DNA from: an uncultured Helicobacteraceae bacterium
GTDB lineage: Bacteria; Campylobacterota; Campylobacteria; Campylobacterales; Helicobacteraceae
Assembly: GCA_944323885.1 (NCBI GenBank)
Contig: CALUUD010000002.1
Location: forward strand, 372,001 to 436,000
Length of the DNA: 64,000 nucleotides
Reading direction: 5' to 3'
How positions within the stretch are numbered: the first letter of the stretch is position 1; every line of letters starts with the position of its first letter. The translations under genes and the position numbers were made by a program. A model generated the notes under the pieces. The model was not told the origin of the DNA, ran no database searches, and saw only the letters and a program-made list of their open reading frames with translations. This document shows positions 1 through 9,526 of this stretch, piece by piece.

Positions 1-35
1 ATAAAAAGTAAAAATTATTAAAGAGATCTATATTT

Positions 36-41
36 TATAAT
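36..41 (+). promoter_or_regulatory. -10 box candidate for trpB
   Basis: A perfect TATAAT lies 44 bases before the trpB start codon, in AT-rich DNA. No clear -35 hexamer is seen, which is usual for Campylobacterota housekeeping promoters. An AAGGA Shine-Dalgarno sequence sits just before the start codon. Confidence 0.4.
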
Positions 42-85
42 ACTCTATTAAATATGAAATACAAACTTATAATCAAGGAATAAAT

Positions 86-1309
86 ATGAAGATACCATAC
101 TTAAAACAATTTCCAGATAATGGAGGATATTTTGGTAAATTTGGTGGAGCATTTGTTCCAGATAAAATATTAAAACAAATGAAAGAAATTAATGAAGCAT
201 ATGATTTAATTGCACAAAATGCAGATTTTATAGCGGAGCTTAGAAAAATAAGAAGAGATTTTCAAGGTCGTCCAACTCCACTTTATTTTGCCAAAAACTT
301 AACACAAAAATATAATGGTGCTGGAATCTACCTAAAAAGAGAAGACTTAAATCACACCGGGGCACATAAGTTAAATCATTGTATGGGAGAAGCTTTGCTT
401 GCAAAATTTATGGGTAAGAAAAAATTAATAGCAGAAACTGGAGCAGGACAACATGGTGTAGCACTAGCAACTGCAGCCGCATATTTTGGAATGGAATGTG
501 AAATACATATGGGTGAGGTTGATATAGAAAAAGAGTATCCAAATGTTGCAAAAATGAAAATTTTAGGAGCAAAAGTTATACCAGTGTGTTTTGGTGCAAA
601 AACATTGAAAGAAGCTGTAGATTCTGCGTTTGAAGCATATTTAAAAGATCCTATAAATTCATTATATGCTATTGGAAGTATTGTTGGCCCACATCCTTTT
701 CCTAAGATTGTTCGTGATTTTCAAACAATAATTGGAATTGAAGCAAAAGAGCAATTTTATAATTTAACAGGTGATCTTCCAGATATTGTTACGGCATGTG
801 TTGGCGGTGGTAGTAATGCAATTGGTATATTTAGTGCATTTATAGATAATGAATATATTGAATTAGTTAGTGTTGAGCCACTTGGTAAATCAGAATCTGA
901 TAATATAATATTTGGCAGTCATGCTGCAAGTTTATCATATGGAAGTGAAGGTATAATGCATGGATTTAATTCTATTATGTTAAAAGATGATAATGGTAAT
1001 CCAGCAGAGGTATATAGCATAGCAAGTGGTCTTGATTATCCAAGTGTTGGTCCAGAACAGGCATATTTATTTTCAATTGGTAGGACAAAAACAGAAACTA
1101 TAAATGACAAAGAAGCAATAGATGCATTTTTTGAACTAAGTAGATTAGAAGGCATTATTCCTGCAATAGAATCTTCTCATGCATTAGCATATGCATTAAA
1201 AGTCGCACCTTTATTGAAAGGTAAAAAAATATTAGTAAATCTTAGTGGAAGAGGCGATAAAGATATAGATTTTATTATCAAAAATTATGGATATAGCTAT
1301 GATGTATAA
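86..1309 (+). CDS. trpB: Tryptophan synthase beta chain, stand-alone (indole + serine to tryptophan)
   Basis: Pyridoxal-phosphate enzyme of 407 aa, the normal TrpB length, that condenses indole with L-serine. The PLP lysine is K95 in HTGAHKLNH, the catalytic acid is E117 in AETGAGQHG, the phosphate loop GGGSN lies near residue 240 and the family end motif SGRGDKDID is intact, so it should be active. No trpA follows; the next gene is ctpA after 170 bases, and what lies upstream is outside the window. Residues after the PLP lysine ([14 protein letters not shown]) differ from the HKINN/HKTNQ versions I recall from trp-operon TrpBs and look more like a clade seen in fermentative anaerobes. An indole-salvage role is inference. 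The start is supported by AAGGA seven bases upstream. Confidence 0.92.
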   Translation: MKIPYLKQFPDNGGYFGKFGGAFVPDKILKQMKEINEAYDLIAQNADFIAELRKIRRDFQGRPTPLYFAKNLTQKYNGAGIYLKREDLNHTGAHKLNHCMGEALLAKFMGKKKLIAETGAGQHGVALATAAAYFGMECEIHMGEVDIEKEYPNVAKMKILGAKVIPVCFGAKTLKEAVDSAFEAYLKDPINSLYAIGSIVGPHPFPKIVRDFQTIIGIEAKEQFYNLTGDLPDIVTACVGGGSNAIGIFSAFIDNEYIELVSVEPLGKSESDNIIFGSHAASLSYGSEGIMHGFNSIMLKDDNGNPAEVYSIASGLDYPSVGPEQAYLFSIGRTKTETINDKEAIDAFFELSRLEGIIPAIESSHALAYALKVAPLLKGKKILVNLSGRGDKDIDFIIKNYGYSYDV

Positions 1310-1482
1310 ATAAAATTGTTATAATATAATCTTTATAGGTTGCTATGCCGTAGCTACAAAAGTAATCTAAATATTAATAGTGCAAATAAAATTCTAAAAA
1401 TCTATCTAAAAAGAATAATAAATTAAAGCACAGCTTAGTATTTTTTATATAGAATTCATAAAATTTATTCCTAGGTCAAACA

Positions 1483-2799
1483 ATGAGATATTATAGATTT
1501 ATATTAATTGGTTTTTTATCAGCCTTTATTGCTAGTAGTTTGTTATTTAGCAATTTATTTGGAAATGATGGTCTAAATTCAAATCAGTCAAGATTAGATG
1601 CATATAATAAACTAAGAAATGTAATTTTATCTGTTGAGAATTATTATGTAGATGAAGTAGATATAAATGAAATAGTTAATAAAGCTATAAGTGGTCTTTT
1701 AACAAATTTGGATGCACATTCTGCTTATCTTCCTCCAAAAGATTTTCAAGATTTAAAAGTTCAAACAGATGGGGAGTTCAGTGGCATTGGTATTCAAATT
1801 GCAATGAAAGATGGTGCATTAACTATTATTGCACCAATAGAAGGAACTCCAGGTGATAAAGCTGGATTGAAATCTGGTGATATTATTCTAAAAATAGATG
1901 ACAAAAGTACTATTAATATGACAATTGATGATGCAATGAATCTTATGCGTGGTAAGAAAAAAAGTATTGTAAAACTAACAATTGTAAGAAAGAGTGAAGC
2001 AAAACCTTTGGTATTTGAGATAGTTAGGGATGTAATATCTATAAAATCAACATATGCAAAAAAAATTGAAAACACAGACTATCTTTATGTGCGTGTAAAT
2101 ACTTTTGATAAAAAAGTGTCACAAGAAGTAGAAAACTTGATAAAAAAGAACAATCCAAATGGTATCATTTTAGATCTTAGGGGTAATCCTGGTGGATTAT
2201 TAGATCAAGCTATAGCACTTAGTAATCTATTCATAAAAGATGGGGTTATTGTATCCCAAAAGGGCAAACTAAGAGAAAGTAGTGAAGAGTTTAGAGCTGA
2301 TGGAAAAGCCGTATTTAGTGATATCCCTTTAGTTGTTCTTGTAAATAGTGGTAGTGCAAGTGCAAGTGAGATAGTGGCAGGTGCATTACAAGATCATAAA
2401 AGAGCTGTAGTTGTTGGAGAAAAAACATTTGGTAAAGGCAGTGTTCAAATTGTATTACCTTTAGATCAAAATGATGGGTTGCGACTTACTACAGCTAGAT
2501 ACTATTTACCTAGTGGAAGAACAATACAGGCAGTTGGGATTACGCCAGATATTATTGTGTATCCTGGTGTTGTACCAAAGGATGAAAATGATTTTACAAT
2601 AAAGGAATCTGATCTTAAAAAACACCTTCAAGGTGAATTAGATAAGATTGAAAATAAAATTGTTAAAAAAACCAATAATGAAAATATTATAACAATTAAT
2701 GATATTTATAATGATATACAATTAAAAAGTGCTATTGATGCACTAAAAATTTTAACGGTTGTTAATAATAACCATATTATAAATATTGCAAATAGATGA
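1483..2799 (+). CDS. ctpA: Carboxyl-terminal processing protease, S41 family
   Basis: Periplasmic serine protease of 438 aa. An N-terminal membrane/signal segment (about residues 5-25) is followed by a PDZ domain (about 95-175) and the S41 catalytic core. The Ser/Lys dyad is intact: S293 in SGSASASE and K318 with Q322 in FGKGSVQ, spaced as in E. coli Prc. The family removes C-terminal peptides from exported proteins. It is first in a tightly packed plus-strand run; purC begins 22 bases later. The 170-base gap upstream holds a weak 4-bp hairpin (GCTA/TAGC) and nothing else I can support. Confidence 0.93.
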   Translation: MRYYRFILIGFLSAFIASSLLFSNLFGNDGLNSNQSRLDAYNKLRNVILSVENYYVDEVDINEIVNKAISGLLTNLDAHSAYLPPKDFQDLKVQTDGEFSGIGIQIAMKDGALTIIAPIEGTPGDKAGLKSGDIILKIDDKSTINMTIDDAMNLMRGKKKSIVKLTIVRKSEAKPLVFEIVRDVISIKSTYAKKIENTDYLYVRVNTFDKKVSQEVENLIKKNNPNGIILDLRGNPGGLLDQAIALSNLFIKDGVIVSQKGKLRESSEEFRADGKAVFSDIPLVVLVNSGSASASEIVAGALQDHKRAVVVGEKTFGKGSVQIVLPLDQNDGLRLTTARYYLPSGRTIQAVGITPDIIVYPGVVPKDENDFTIKESDLKKHLQGELDKIENKIVKKTNNENIITINDIYNDIQLKSAIDALKILTVVNNNHIINIANR

Positions 2800-2821
2800 G
2801 TGATGATTTAAAGGAAAAAAG

Positions 2822-3535
2822 ATGGAAGTAGAAAAAAAAGAGTTACTTTATGAAGGCAAGGGTAAAAAATTATATAAAACAAATAACGAAGATTTTGTAA
2901 TAGCAGAGTTTAAAGATGATTTAACAGCTTTTAATGCACAAAAGAAAGGAACTGAATATGGCAAGGGCTCTCTTAATTGTCAAATTAGTTCGCTTATATT
3001 TGAGTTGCTAAATAAAAAAGGTATAAAAAATCATTTTATAAAACAAATAGATGACAATAATATGCTTTGTAAAAAAGTAAAAATTATTCCTCTTGAAGTT
3101 GTAGTTAGAAATATCTCGACAGGATCTTTATCAAAACGACTTGGCATAAGAGATGGATTAAAATTACCATTTACTTTAGTTGAATTGTATTATAAAAATG
3201 ATGAATTAGGTGATCCTATTATAAATGATGAACATTGTAAAATTATGGATATTTTAGACAATGATGATGATATTAATTATATAAAAGATACCGCAAGACA
3301 AATTAATAATATATTAATAGATTTTTTTGATTCTAAAAATGTAACATTGGTTGATTTTAAAATAGAATTTGGGAGAGATATCTATAATAATATAATCTTA
3401 GCTGATGAAATAAGTCCAGATAGTTGTAGATTATGGGATAAAGAAAATAATAAAAAAATGGACAAAGATATTTTTAGAGAAAATCTTGGTAATGTGGTAG
3501 ATGCTTACCAAGAAATATTAAGTAGAATTAAATAA
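2822..3535 (+). CDS. purC: SAICAR synthetase (purine biosynthesis)
   Basis: Phosphoribosylaminoimidazole-succinocarboxamide synthase, 237 aa, the usual bacterial size. It joins CAIR and aspartate with ATP in the purine pathway. Visible family features are the N-terminal [11 protein letters not shown], the segment [12 protein letters not shown] and the signature [11 protein letters not shown] near residue 180. It is followed by purS and purQ, so three purine genes form one block. An AAGGA sequence eight bases upstream supports the start. Confidence 0.96.
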   Translation: MEVEKKELLYEGKGKKLYKTNNEDFVIAEFKDDLTAFNAQKKGTEYGKGSLNCQISSLIFELLNKKGIKNHFIKQIDDNNMLCKKVKIIPLEVVVRNISTGSLSKRLGIRDGLKLPFTLVELYYKNDELGDPIINDEHCKIMDILDNDDDINYIKDTARQINNILIDFFDSKNVTLVDFKIEFGRDIYNNIILADEISPDSCRLWDKENNKKMDKDIFRENLGNVVDAYQEILSRIK

Positions 3536-3555
3536 AATATATAGGGTATTGTATT

Positions 3556-3798
3556 ATGAAAGCAAAGATTGAAATTTCATTAAAAGATGGTATTTTAGAT
3601 CCACAAGCAAAAACTATTTTAAAAGCATTAGAGTCACTTGGATTTAACTATATAAAAGATTTAAAGACAAGAAAAGTTATTGAGCTTACTTTAAATATAG
3701 ATAACAAGGAAGAAGCATTAGAGCAAGCAAAGGAAATGAGTGAAATGCTGCTTGCAAATCCTGTAATTGAAAATTACACTATAGAGTTAATATCGTGA
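3556..3798 (+). CDS. purS: FGAM synthase subunit PurS
   Basis: Small (80 aa) subunit of the three-part phosphoribosylformylglycinamidine synthase PurLQS. It has the PurS-family pattern: an N-terminal IEISLKDGILDPQ, then LESLGF, then a C-terminal NPVIENYTIE. Its stop overlaps the GTG start of purQ (GTGA), which suggests translational coupling. The large subunit purL is not in this window. Confidence 0.94.
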   Translation: MKAKIEISLKDGILDPQAKTILKALESLGFNYIKDLKTRKVIELTLNIDNKEEALEQAKEMSEMLLANPVIENYTIELIS

Positions 3799-4445
3799 TA
3801 GCTATATTACGATTTTTAGGCACTAATTGTGAATTGGATATGGCGTATTCATTTGATTTATTAAACAAACCTTATACTATAGTCTGGCACAAAACAGAAT
3901 CTCTTCCAAGTGATACATCATTAGTTATTATTCCAGGTGGATTTAGTTATGGAGATCATCTTAGAAGTGGCGCCATAGCTCGTTTTGCACCAATAATGAA
4001 AAGTGTAATTAAGTATGCAAATAATGGTGGTTTAGTCCTTGGTATATGCAATGGTTTTCAAATATTAACAGAGGCAAATATGTTACCTGGTGCATTAATG
4101 AGAAATAAAAATATTTCTTTTAACGCAAAGATAGTTGAATTAGAAGTATCGTCTATAAATAATAAACTTCTAAAAGAATACACTTTAAACCAAAAAATAA
4201 ATATACCTGTAGCACATGCAGATGGTAATTATTATATCAGTAATGACGAATTAGAAATATTAAAAGAAAATGATCAAATAATACTTAGATATACAAATGA
4301 TATAAATGGTTCTGTTGATAGAATCGCTGGAATATGCAATAAAGATAAAAACATATTTGGAATGATGCCACACCCAGAACGTGCAATAGAAGCTATACTT
4401 GGTAGTTGTGATGGCTTAAATATGCTAAGGAATATAAGTGAGTAG
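3795..4445 (+). CDS. purQ: FGAM synthase glutaminase subunit PurQ
   Basis: Class I glutamine amidotransferase subunit, 216 aa, that supplies ammonia to PurL. The nucleophile is C85 in GICNGFQIL and the catalytic His/Glu lie in MPHPERA near the C-terminus. Start codon GTG overlaps the purS stop by four bases, and its own stop overlaps the next gene by eight bases. This argues for a single coupled transcript. Confidence 0.95.
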   Translation: MIAILRFLGTNCELDMAYSFDLLNKPYTIVWHKTESLPSDTSLVIIPGGFSYGDHLRSGAIARFAPIMKSVIKYANNGGLVLGICNGFQILTEANMLPGALMRNKNISFNAKIVELEVSSINNKLLKEYTLNQKINIPVAHADGNYYISNDELEILKENDQIILRYTNDINGSVDRIAGICNKDKNIFGMMPHPERAIEAILGSCDGLNMLRNISE

Positions 4446-5514
4446 AATCTTACTCTTATTTTTACCGCTATTATTATTTGCAGATAATCAAGCAAAGTTA
4501 ATATATATAAAACAAGAAAATTTAAATCAAAATAATCAAATTTATATAGGTCAAACTATTGCTATAAAATATAATATCTTGGTCTTAGATGATTCATCTA
4601 TTAGTTCAATAGGATTTTTAGATACTCCAAATTCTAATACTACTTTGAGAAATCCAGATTCATCATGGAGTGAACTTAGTGATGGATCCTTAGAAAATAC
4701 TTATTTTTTTAAAATTAATAATTCAAAATTTAGTATACCAAAAATTGAGGTTATAGCTAACAATAAAATAAGTGAAGAAAAAGAAACAAGTATGGAAATA
4801 AGTGGTAATGCGATATCACTAAGCAACAATCATCCACTATATAGTGGTGTTACAGCTACACGATTAAGTATAGATCACTATAGTGTTAAATTTTATGATC
4901 AAAATAGTAATATTGTAGTATTTAACATTAATGCAGATTACTCAAATCTTGAAGATTTTAAACTATATCAAGCATTAGAACAAGGGTTTGAAAGAAAAAA
5001 TATAGGAATAAATCAATCTAGTGGAATATATTATGCTATCATACCAAATAGTAGTAGAGATATTGAGTTTGAATATTTTAATTTAGAAACACAATCCTAT
5101 AGAAAAATTTCTATTCGAAATGCTATAAACAAAGAGCAAATAAGTGTAAATAAAGATATTAATCCTGTTAATAAGGCATTAATTTTTCAAAATATAACCA
5201 TATTTGTATTTTTACTGTTATTTATGGGAATATGGTTTATAAAAAAGATTCCGCTAAAGATACGTATAATATTTATTATGATTATAATTACAATATTATT
5301 ATATTTGTTATTCTCATTAAATTTTAAAAAAGAAGTAATAATTGTAAATAATGGTTATATTACAATCCTTCCTACACATAATTCAACTATTATAGAACAG
5401 GTAACAGCAAATACAAATGCTGAAATTATTAATTCCTATGGTGACTATTATAAGATTATCACAAATGATGGAAAAATAGGTTGGATTCATAAAACTAATA
5501 TAAAGAATAAGTAG
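4438..5514 (+). CDS. Membrane-anchored periplasmic protein with C-terminal SH3-like domain
   Basis: 358 aa, GTG start overlapping purQ. A short signal peptide (residues 1-16) is followed by about 220 residues of beta-rich sequence. Two close hydrophobic helices (about 248-264 and 273-292) come next, then a bacterial SH3-like domain of about 55 residues ending in [10 protein letters not shown]. The helical hairpin would leave both ends in the periplasm. It occupies the place of the hypothetical protein between plsC and the protease gene in H. pylori. Function unknown; SH3 domains of this type often bind cell-wall material, so an envelope role is inference. Confidence 0.8.
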   Translation: MSRILLLFLPLLLFADNQAKLIYIKQENLNQNNQIYIGQTIAIKYNILVLDDSSISSIGFLDTPNSNTTLRNPDSSWSELSDGSLENTYFFKINNSKFSIPKIEVIANNKISEEKETSMEISGNAISLSNNHPLYSGVTATRLSIDHYSVKFYDQNSNIVVFNINADYSNLEDFKLYQALEQGFERKNIGINQSSGIYYAIIPNSSRDIEFEYFNLETQSYRKISIRNAINKEQISVNKDINPVNKALIFQNITIFVFLLLFMGIWFIKKIPLKIRIIFIMIIITILLYLLFSLNFKKEVIIVNNGYITILPTHNSTIIEQVTANTNAEIINSYGDYYKIITNDGKIGWIHKTNIKNK

Positions 5515-5522
5515 GTATATTG

Positions 5523-6239
5523 ATGAAAAATATAATTAAAATTAATAAAATAAGGGGATTGTGGGCTGTAATAAGCACTTCAATAATACTTGCTATAATC
5601 ATAGCATTAATGTATATTTTTCGTCCTATTAATAGAAAGATTAGAAAGTTTAGCAAAGTATTCTTTTGGATAAATGGTGTTAGTGTAGAAAGAATTGGTG
5701 AATTTGATAAAGAAGCACAAATACTTGTGTTAAATCATCAAGGTATTATGGATATTTGTTACTTTGAAGCCTACTACCCTTGGGATATATGTTGGATTGC
5801 TAAAAAAGAATTAGGAGATATTTTTCTTTATGGACATGCACTAAAAGCTCCTAAAATGATTTTTATAGACAGGGAAAGCAAAAAGTCATTAATACATCTT
5901 ATAAAAGAAGCAAAAAAAAAGATAGATGAAGGTAGAATTTTAGCAATTTTTCCAGAGGGAACAAGAAGTCAAGGTGATAGGAATCTATTACCATTTAAAG
6001 ATGGAGCTAAAATATTAATAGAGAAATATAAATTAAAAATTCAGCCAATAATTGTAATTAATACGAGAAAGCTTTTTGATGCTGCAAAGGTAGAAATAAA
6101 TTCAAGTAGAGCAAGAGTCGTATGTTTAGATGCATATACACCTGATTTTTCAAATATAAATTGGTATAGCGAATTAAGAGATAATATGGAAAAAACATAT
6201 CATAATCATTATGATATCATTAATGGAGAAAACAATTGA
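5523..6239 (+). CDS. plsC: 1-acyl-sn-glycerol-3-phosphate acyltransferase
   Basis: Membrane enzyme of phospholipid synthesis that acylates lysophosphatidic acid, 238 aa. An N-terminal hydrophobic helix (about 14-34) precedes the acyltransferase motif NHQGIMD (H72, D77). The glycerol-phosphate binding motif FPEGTRS lies near residue 140. I chose the ATG; a TTG directly before it could add one residue. The gene contains a run of nine A inside a lysine-rich stretch. Its stop overlaps the TTG start of the next gene (TTGA). Confidence 0.93.
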   Translation: MKNIIKINKIRGLWAVISTSIILAIIIALMYIFRPINRKIRKFSKVFFWINGVSVERIGEFDKEAQILVLNHQGIMDICYFEAYYPWDICWIAKKELGDIFLYGHALKAPKMIFIDRESKKSLIHLIKEAKKKIDEGRILAIFPEGTRSQGDRNLLPFKDGAKILIEKYKLKIQPIIVINTRKLFDAAKVEINSSRARVVCLDAYTPDFSNINWYSELRDNMEKTYHNHYDIINGENN

Positions 6240-6871
6240 AAATAATTGTATCAATAATATTATTTATCGTATATGTTAGTGCAAATACTCAAGATGTACC
6301 TGAACAAACATCTAATAATACAAATCAAATTAAATTAGAAAAATCAACAGTAGATCAACAAACTAAAATTAAAAAGGTAAATAATTTTTTTAACACAGCA
6401 AAAATATCCAATACTTCCTATAGTGCTTTTATGGTTGGATATGAGATGCTTAATAAAAGTATAGATAGCAAAAAAAGTAGAGCACAAGGTATGTATTTTG
6501 AACTTGATAGGGGTTTTTTACTTGCTAAGAACATCTTACTTTTAGGACTATCATTAGATGGAACTGCTGGTGGATTTTACTCAATAAATTTAAATACAAA
6601 ACTTGGAGTAAGAATCTTTGATGGCAGAATAATACCTAATATAAGTTTTGGATATGGATTGCTTAACCATACAATAAATAGTAAACAATATAATTTACAC
6701 GGAGCAACATCAACCATATCTATTTTTATAGATATAGGAAGTGGATTTGGGTTAGAAGCTGGATATAGAGTTGGGCTACACCCATTTCATACAACACAAA
6801 AAACAAATATTAAGGTTAATAATATAGGTGCGTTTATGTTTAATTTTAAATTTATAGATTTTAGTATTTGA
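6236..6871 (+). CDS. Putative outer-membrane beta-barrel protein, function unknown
   Basis: 211 aa with TTG start coupled to plsC by a TTGA overlap. A signal peptide is clear (KIIVSIILFIVYVSANT). A polar linker rich in Asn, Gln and Thr follows. The second half alternates hydrophobic and polar residues in short Gly-bounded strands and ends in an aromatic-rich strand (FMFNFKFIDF), typical of small outer-membrane barrels. I do not recognise a named family. Confidence 0.65.
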   Translation: MKIIVSIILFIVYVSANTQDVPEQTSNNTNQIKLEKSTVDQQTKIKKVNNFFNTAKISNTSYSAFMVGYEMLNKSIDSKKSRAQGMYFELDRGFLLAKNILLLGLSLDGTAGGFYSINLNTKLGVRIFDGRIIPNISFGYGLLNHTINSKQYNLHGATSTISIFIDIGSGFGLEAGYRVGLHPFHTTQKTNIKVNNIGAFMFNFKFIDFSI

Positions 6872-6872
6872 T

Positions 6873-7220
6873 ATGAAATACATTATTACTATTATTTTAT
6901 TACTAAATATCGCATTATCTTGTAGCGGAGATTGTAGATCTTGTCATTCTAGCTTAGATTATAATGATTTAAAACATAATATTATGTTGAATTGTAAAGA
7001 TTGTCATACAGATGAAAAACTAGCAAGAGTACAAATGCAAAACTCATGTGGTCAAGATTGTTTTGAATGTCACAGTGTACAAAAAATAAATTCAATAAAA
7101 AATAAAGAGCACAATTCACTTAATGAATGCATAAATTGCCATAGCTCACTTAAAAATACATTAAAAGAGAAATTAAATAACAACAAACCTCTATTTGACT
7201 TTTTAAATAATAAAAAATAA
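6873..7220 (+). CDS. Small tetrahaem c-type cytochrome
   Basis: 115 aa periplasmic protein with a signal peptide and four CXXCH haem-attachment motifs (CRSCH, CKDCH, CFECH, CINCH). Additional histidines could serve as distal ligands. The spacing resembles short class III / cytochrome c3-like electron carriers. It begins one base after the preceding stop and is the last gene of the compact ctpA-to-cytochrome block. Its redox partner is not evident from the neighbours. Confidence 0.85.
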   Translation: MKYIITIILLLNIALSCSGDCRSCHSSLDYNDLKHNIMLNCKDCHTDEKLARVQMQNSCGQDCFECHSVQKINSIKNKEHNSLNECINCHSSLKNTLKEKLNNNKPLFDFLNNKK

Positions 7221-7284
7221 TATTTAGAAATTAAATTTTGAATATTGATAATGCATGATTTATATTTTTAATTAAGGAGTAGAT

Positions 7285-8376
7285 ATGCTTTTAGATTCTA
7301 ATTTAAATGAAGTAAAAGAAGGAAAGAGAATAAGTGCAATAGGATATGCTGTATCAAATAAAGATGATAAATTTAAACCATTTTCTTTTAGTCGCCATGC
7401 ACTTGGGGATAATGATATTTTGATAGAAATATTATTTGCTGGCATATGTCATAGTGATATTCATTCTGCAAGAAGTGAATGGCATGATGGTATATATCCT
7501 ATGGTACCAGGGCATGAAATAGCAGGACGAGTGGTAGCAATAGGAAAAAATGTTACTAAATTTAAGATAGGTGACTATGCAGGAGTTGGATGTATGGTAA
7601 ATTCTTGTGGTATATGTGAAGCATGTAAGCAATCAAATGAACAATTTTGTGAAAACGGTAAAACAATTTTTACATATGATTGCATAGATTGCTTTCATGA
7701 TGATGAACCAACTTATGGTGGATATTCTAATAATATAGTAGTAAGTGAAAAATTTGCTATAAATGTCCCATCTGATGCACCACTTGATAAAGTTGCGCCA
7801 CTGCTTTGTGCCGGGATTACAACTTATTCACCACTAAAATTTAGTAATGTTAAACAAGGTGATAAAGTTGCTATAGCCGGATTTGGTGGTCTTGGTGTAA
7901 TGGCTGTAAAATATGCTATACAAATGGGTGCTGAAGTTTATGTCTTTGCAAGAAATAAAAATAAAGAAAATATCGCAAAAAAACTTGGGGTAAAAAATCT
8001 ATATGATAACACTAAAAATGTAAATGAAAGATTTGATTTAATTATATCTACTATTCCTACAAAATACGATCCAATAGATTATATTAATCTTTTAAAAAAT
8101 GGTGGAGAAATGGCAATAGTTGGACTTCCACCTGTAGGAGAAACTATACCAACAGATCTAACAAGATTAGTATTTTCTGCAAACAAAAAAGTGTATGGTT
8201 CGCTTATAGGCGGTATTAAAGAAACACAAGAAATGATAGATTTTTCATTAAAACATAAAATCTACCCCGAGACTGAAATCATTAGTATAAATGAAATTAA
8301 TGAAGCTTATGAAAATTTAACAAATGGAAAGGCTAAATTTAGATATGTTATTGATATGAGTAGCTTAAACAAATAG
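7285..8376 (+). CDS. Zinc-dependent alcohol dehydrogenase (cinnamyl-alcohol/YahK type)
   Basis: NAD(P)-dependent medium-chain dehydrogenase, 363 aa. Catalytic zinc ligands are C55 in GICHSD and H77-E78 in PGHE. Structural zinc cysteines are C108, C111, C114 and C122. The Rossmann motif is GFGGLGVMA near residue 200. Members reduce a broad range of aldehydes; H. pylori has a homologue of this type. Monocistronic: an AAGGAG Shine-Dalgarno lies seven bases before the start and a strong hairpin follows the stop. Confidence 0.92.
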   Translation: MLLDSNLNEVKEGKRISAIGYAVSNKDDKFKPFSFSRHALGDNDILIEILFAGICHSDIHSARSEWHDGIYPMVPGHEIAGRVVAIGKNVTKFKIGDYAGVGCMVNSCGICEACKQSNEQFCENGKTIFTYDCIDCFHDDEPTYGGYSNNIVVSEKFAINVPSDAPLDKVAPLLCAGITTYSPLKFSNVKQGDKVAIAGFGGLGVMAVKYAIQMGAEVYVFARNKNKENIAKKLGVKNLYDNTKNVNERFDLIISTIPTKYDPIDYINLLKNGGEMAIVGLPPVGETIPTDLTRLVFSANKKVYGSLIGGIKETQEMIDFSLKHKIYPETEIISINEINEAYENLTNGKAKFRYVIDMSSLNK

Positions 8377-8407
8377 ATTATAATAGGTGATTTACACCTA
8401 TTATAAT
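8377..8407. terminator. Perfect 13-bp hairpin between convergent genes
   Basis: The stem ATTATAATAGGTG pairs perfectly with its complement across the loop ATTTA. It lies exactly between the stops of the alcohol dehydrogenase and the convergent alanine dehydrogenase. It is symmetric and lacks a long T run on either side. Its core is nearly identical to a second hairpin downstream of rplT. Confidence 0.7.
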
Positions 8408-9516
8408 TAACTAATTATAGATTTAATGTTTCTATAATCAATATTAAATGCTTTACTTACAGCTTCATAAGTACAAAATCCATTATATGTATTAATCCCT
8501 TCTAAAATTGCCTGGTTTTTTAATGCAGCTTCTTTTATGCCAATATCTGCAATTTGCAATCCAAAATTAAGTGTAGAATCAGTAAGGGCAAGAGTAGAGG
8601 TTTTAGCTACACATCCAGGCATATTTGCTACACAATAATGCATTATACCATCTATATCATACACAGGATTACTATGTGTAGTTGGTTTAGAGGTTTCAAA
8701 ACAACCACCTTGATCTATTGCTACATCAACTAGTATTGATGATTTTTGCATAATTTTCAAATCTTCTTTTTTAACCATTTTTGGTGCTTTTGCTCCAGGA
8801 ATTAATACTGCTCCAATAACTACATCTGCATCTTTTAAAAGTGATAATAAATTCCCTCTTGAACTATATATTGTATGAACTTTCATATCAAAAATTTGAT
8901 CAATATACGCTAATCGTTCTGTATTTATGTCTAATACACTTACATCAGCACCTATTCCAACAGCAATTTGTGCAGCATTTAATCCTACGACACCACCACC
9001 AATAATTACAACTTTACTTTTTCTTACTCCCGGAATCCCACTTAATAACATTCCATTACCACCAAATGTTTTTTGGGAATATTTAGCAGCTTCTATTACT
9101 GCTAATCTCCCTGCAATAGAACTCATAGGTGCAAGACAAGGTAGAGAATTACCCACTTTTATAGTTTCATAAGCTATAGATTTAATTTTTTTATCTAAAA
9201 GCATTTTTGTTAGAGATTCATCTGCTGCTAGATGTAAATATGTATACAGAATTTGCCCTTCTTTGAAATACTCATATTCACTTTGAATTGGCTCTTTTAC
9301 TTTGATAATCATGTCACTTTTTGCAAATAATTCTTTTTTATCAACAATACTAGCTCCAGCTTCTTCGTATAAGGCATTACTAAATCCTATTGAATCACCA
9401 GCATTATCTTCTATGAGAACTTTATGCCCATGTGATATATACTCTTTTACATTATCTGGTGTTAAACCAACCCTATATTCATGAGTTTTAATTTCTTTTG
9501 CGCAACCAATAATCAT
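8407..9516 (-). CDS. ald: Alanine dehydrogenase
   Basis: NAD-dependent, interconverts L-alanine and pyruvate plus ammonia; 369 aa, normal for the family. N-terminal IIGCAKEIKTHEYRVGLTP, the substrate-domain histidine in YLHLAADE, and the Rossmann motif IGGGVVGLNAA are all present. I placed the start at the ATG preceded by AAGGAGAATAAA; a longer reading frame would run back into the upstream transporter. It follows the SNF transporter by ten bases, so the pair probably imports and deaminates alanine or a related amino acid. Confidence 0.94.
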   Translation of the reverse strand: MIIGCAKEIKTHEYRVGLTPDNVKEYISHGHKVLIEDNAGDSIGFSNALYEEAGASIVDKKELFAKSDMIIKVKEPIQSEYEYFKEGQILYTYLHLAADESLTKMLLDKKIKSIAYETIKVGNSLPCLAPMSSIAGRLAVIEAAKYSQKTFGGNGMLLSGIPGVRKSKVVIIGGGVVGLNAAQIAVGIGADVSVLDINTERLAYIDQIFDMKVHTIYSSRGNLLSLLKDADVVIGAVLIPGAKAPKMVKKEDLKIMQKSSILVDVAIDQGGCFETSKPTTHSNPVYDIDGIMHYCVANMPGCVAKTSTLALTDSTLNFGLQIADIGIKEAALKNQAILEGINTYNGFCTYEAVSKAFNIDYRNIKSIIS

Positions 9517-9526
9517 TTTATTCTCC

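Noticed and set aside
1330-1375. Short hairpin GCTA/TAGC after trpB as a terminator
   Set aside because: A four-base stem without a T run is too weak to support.
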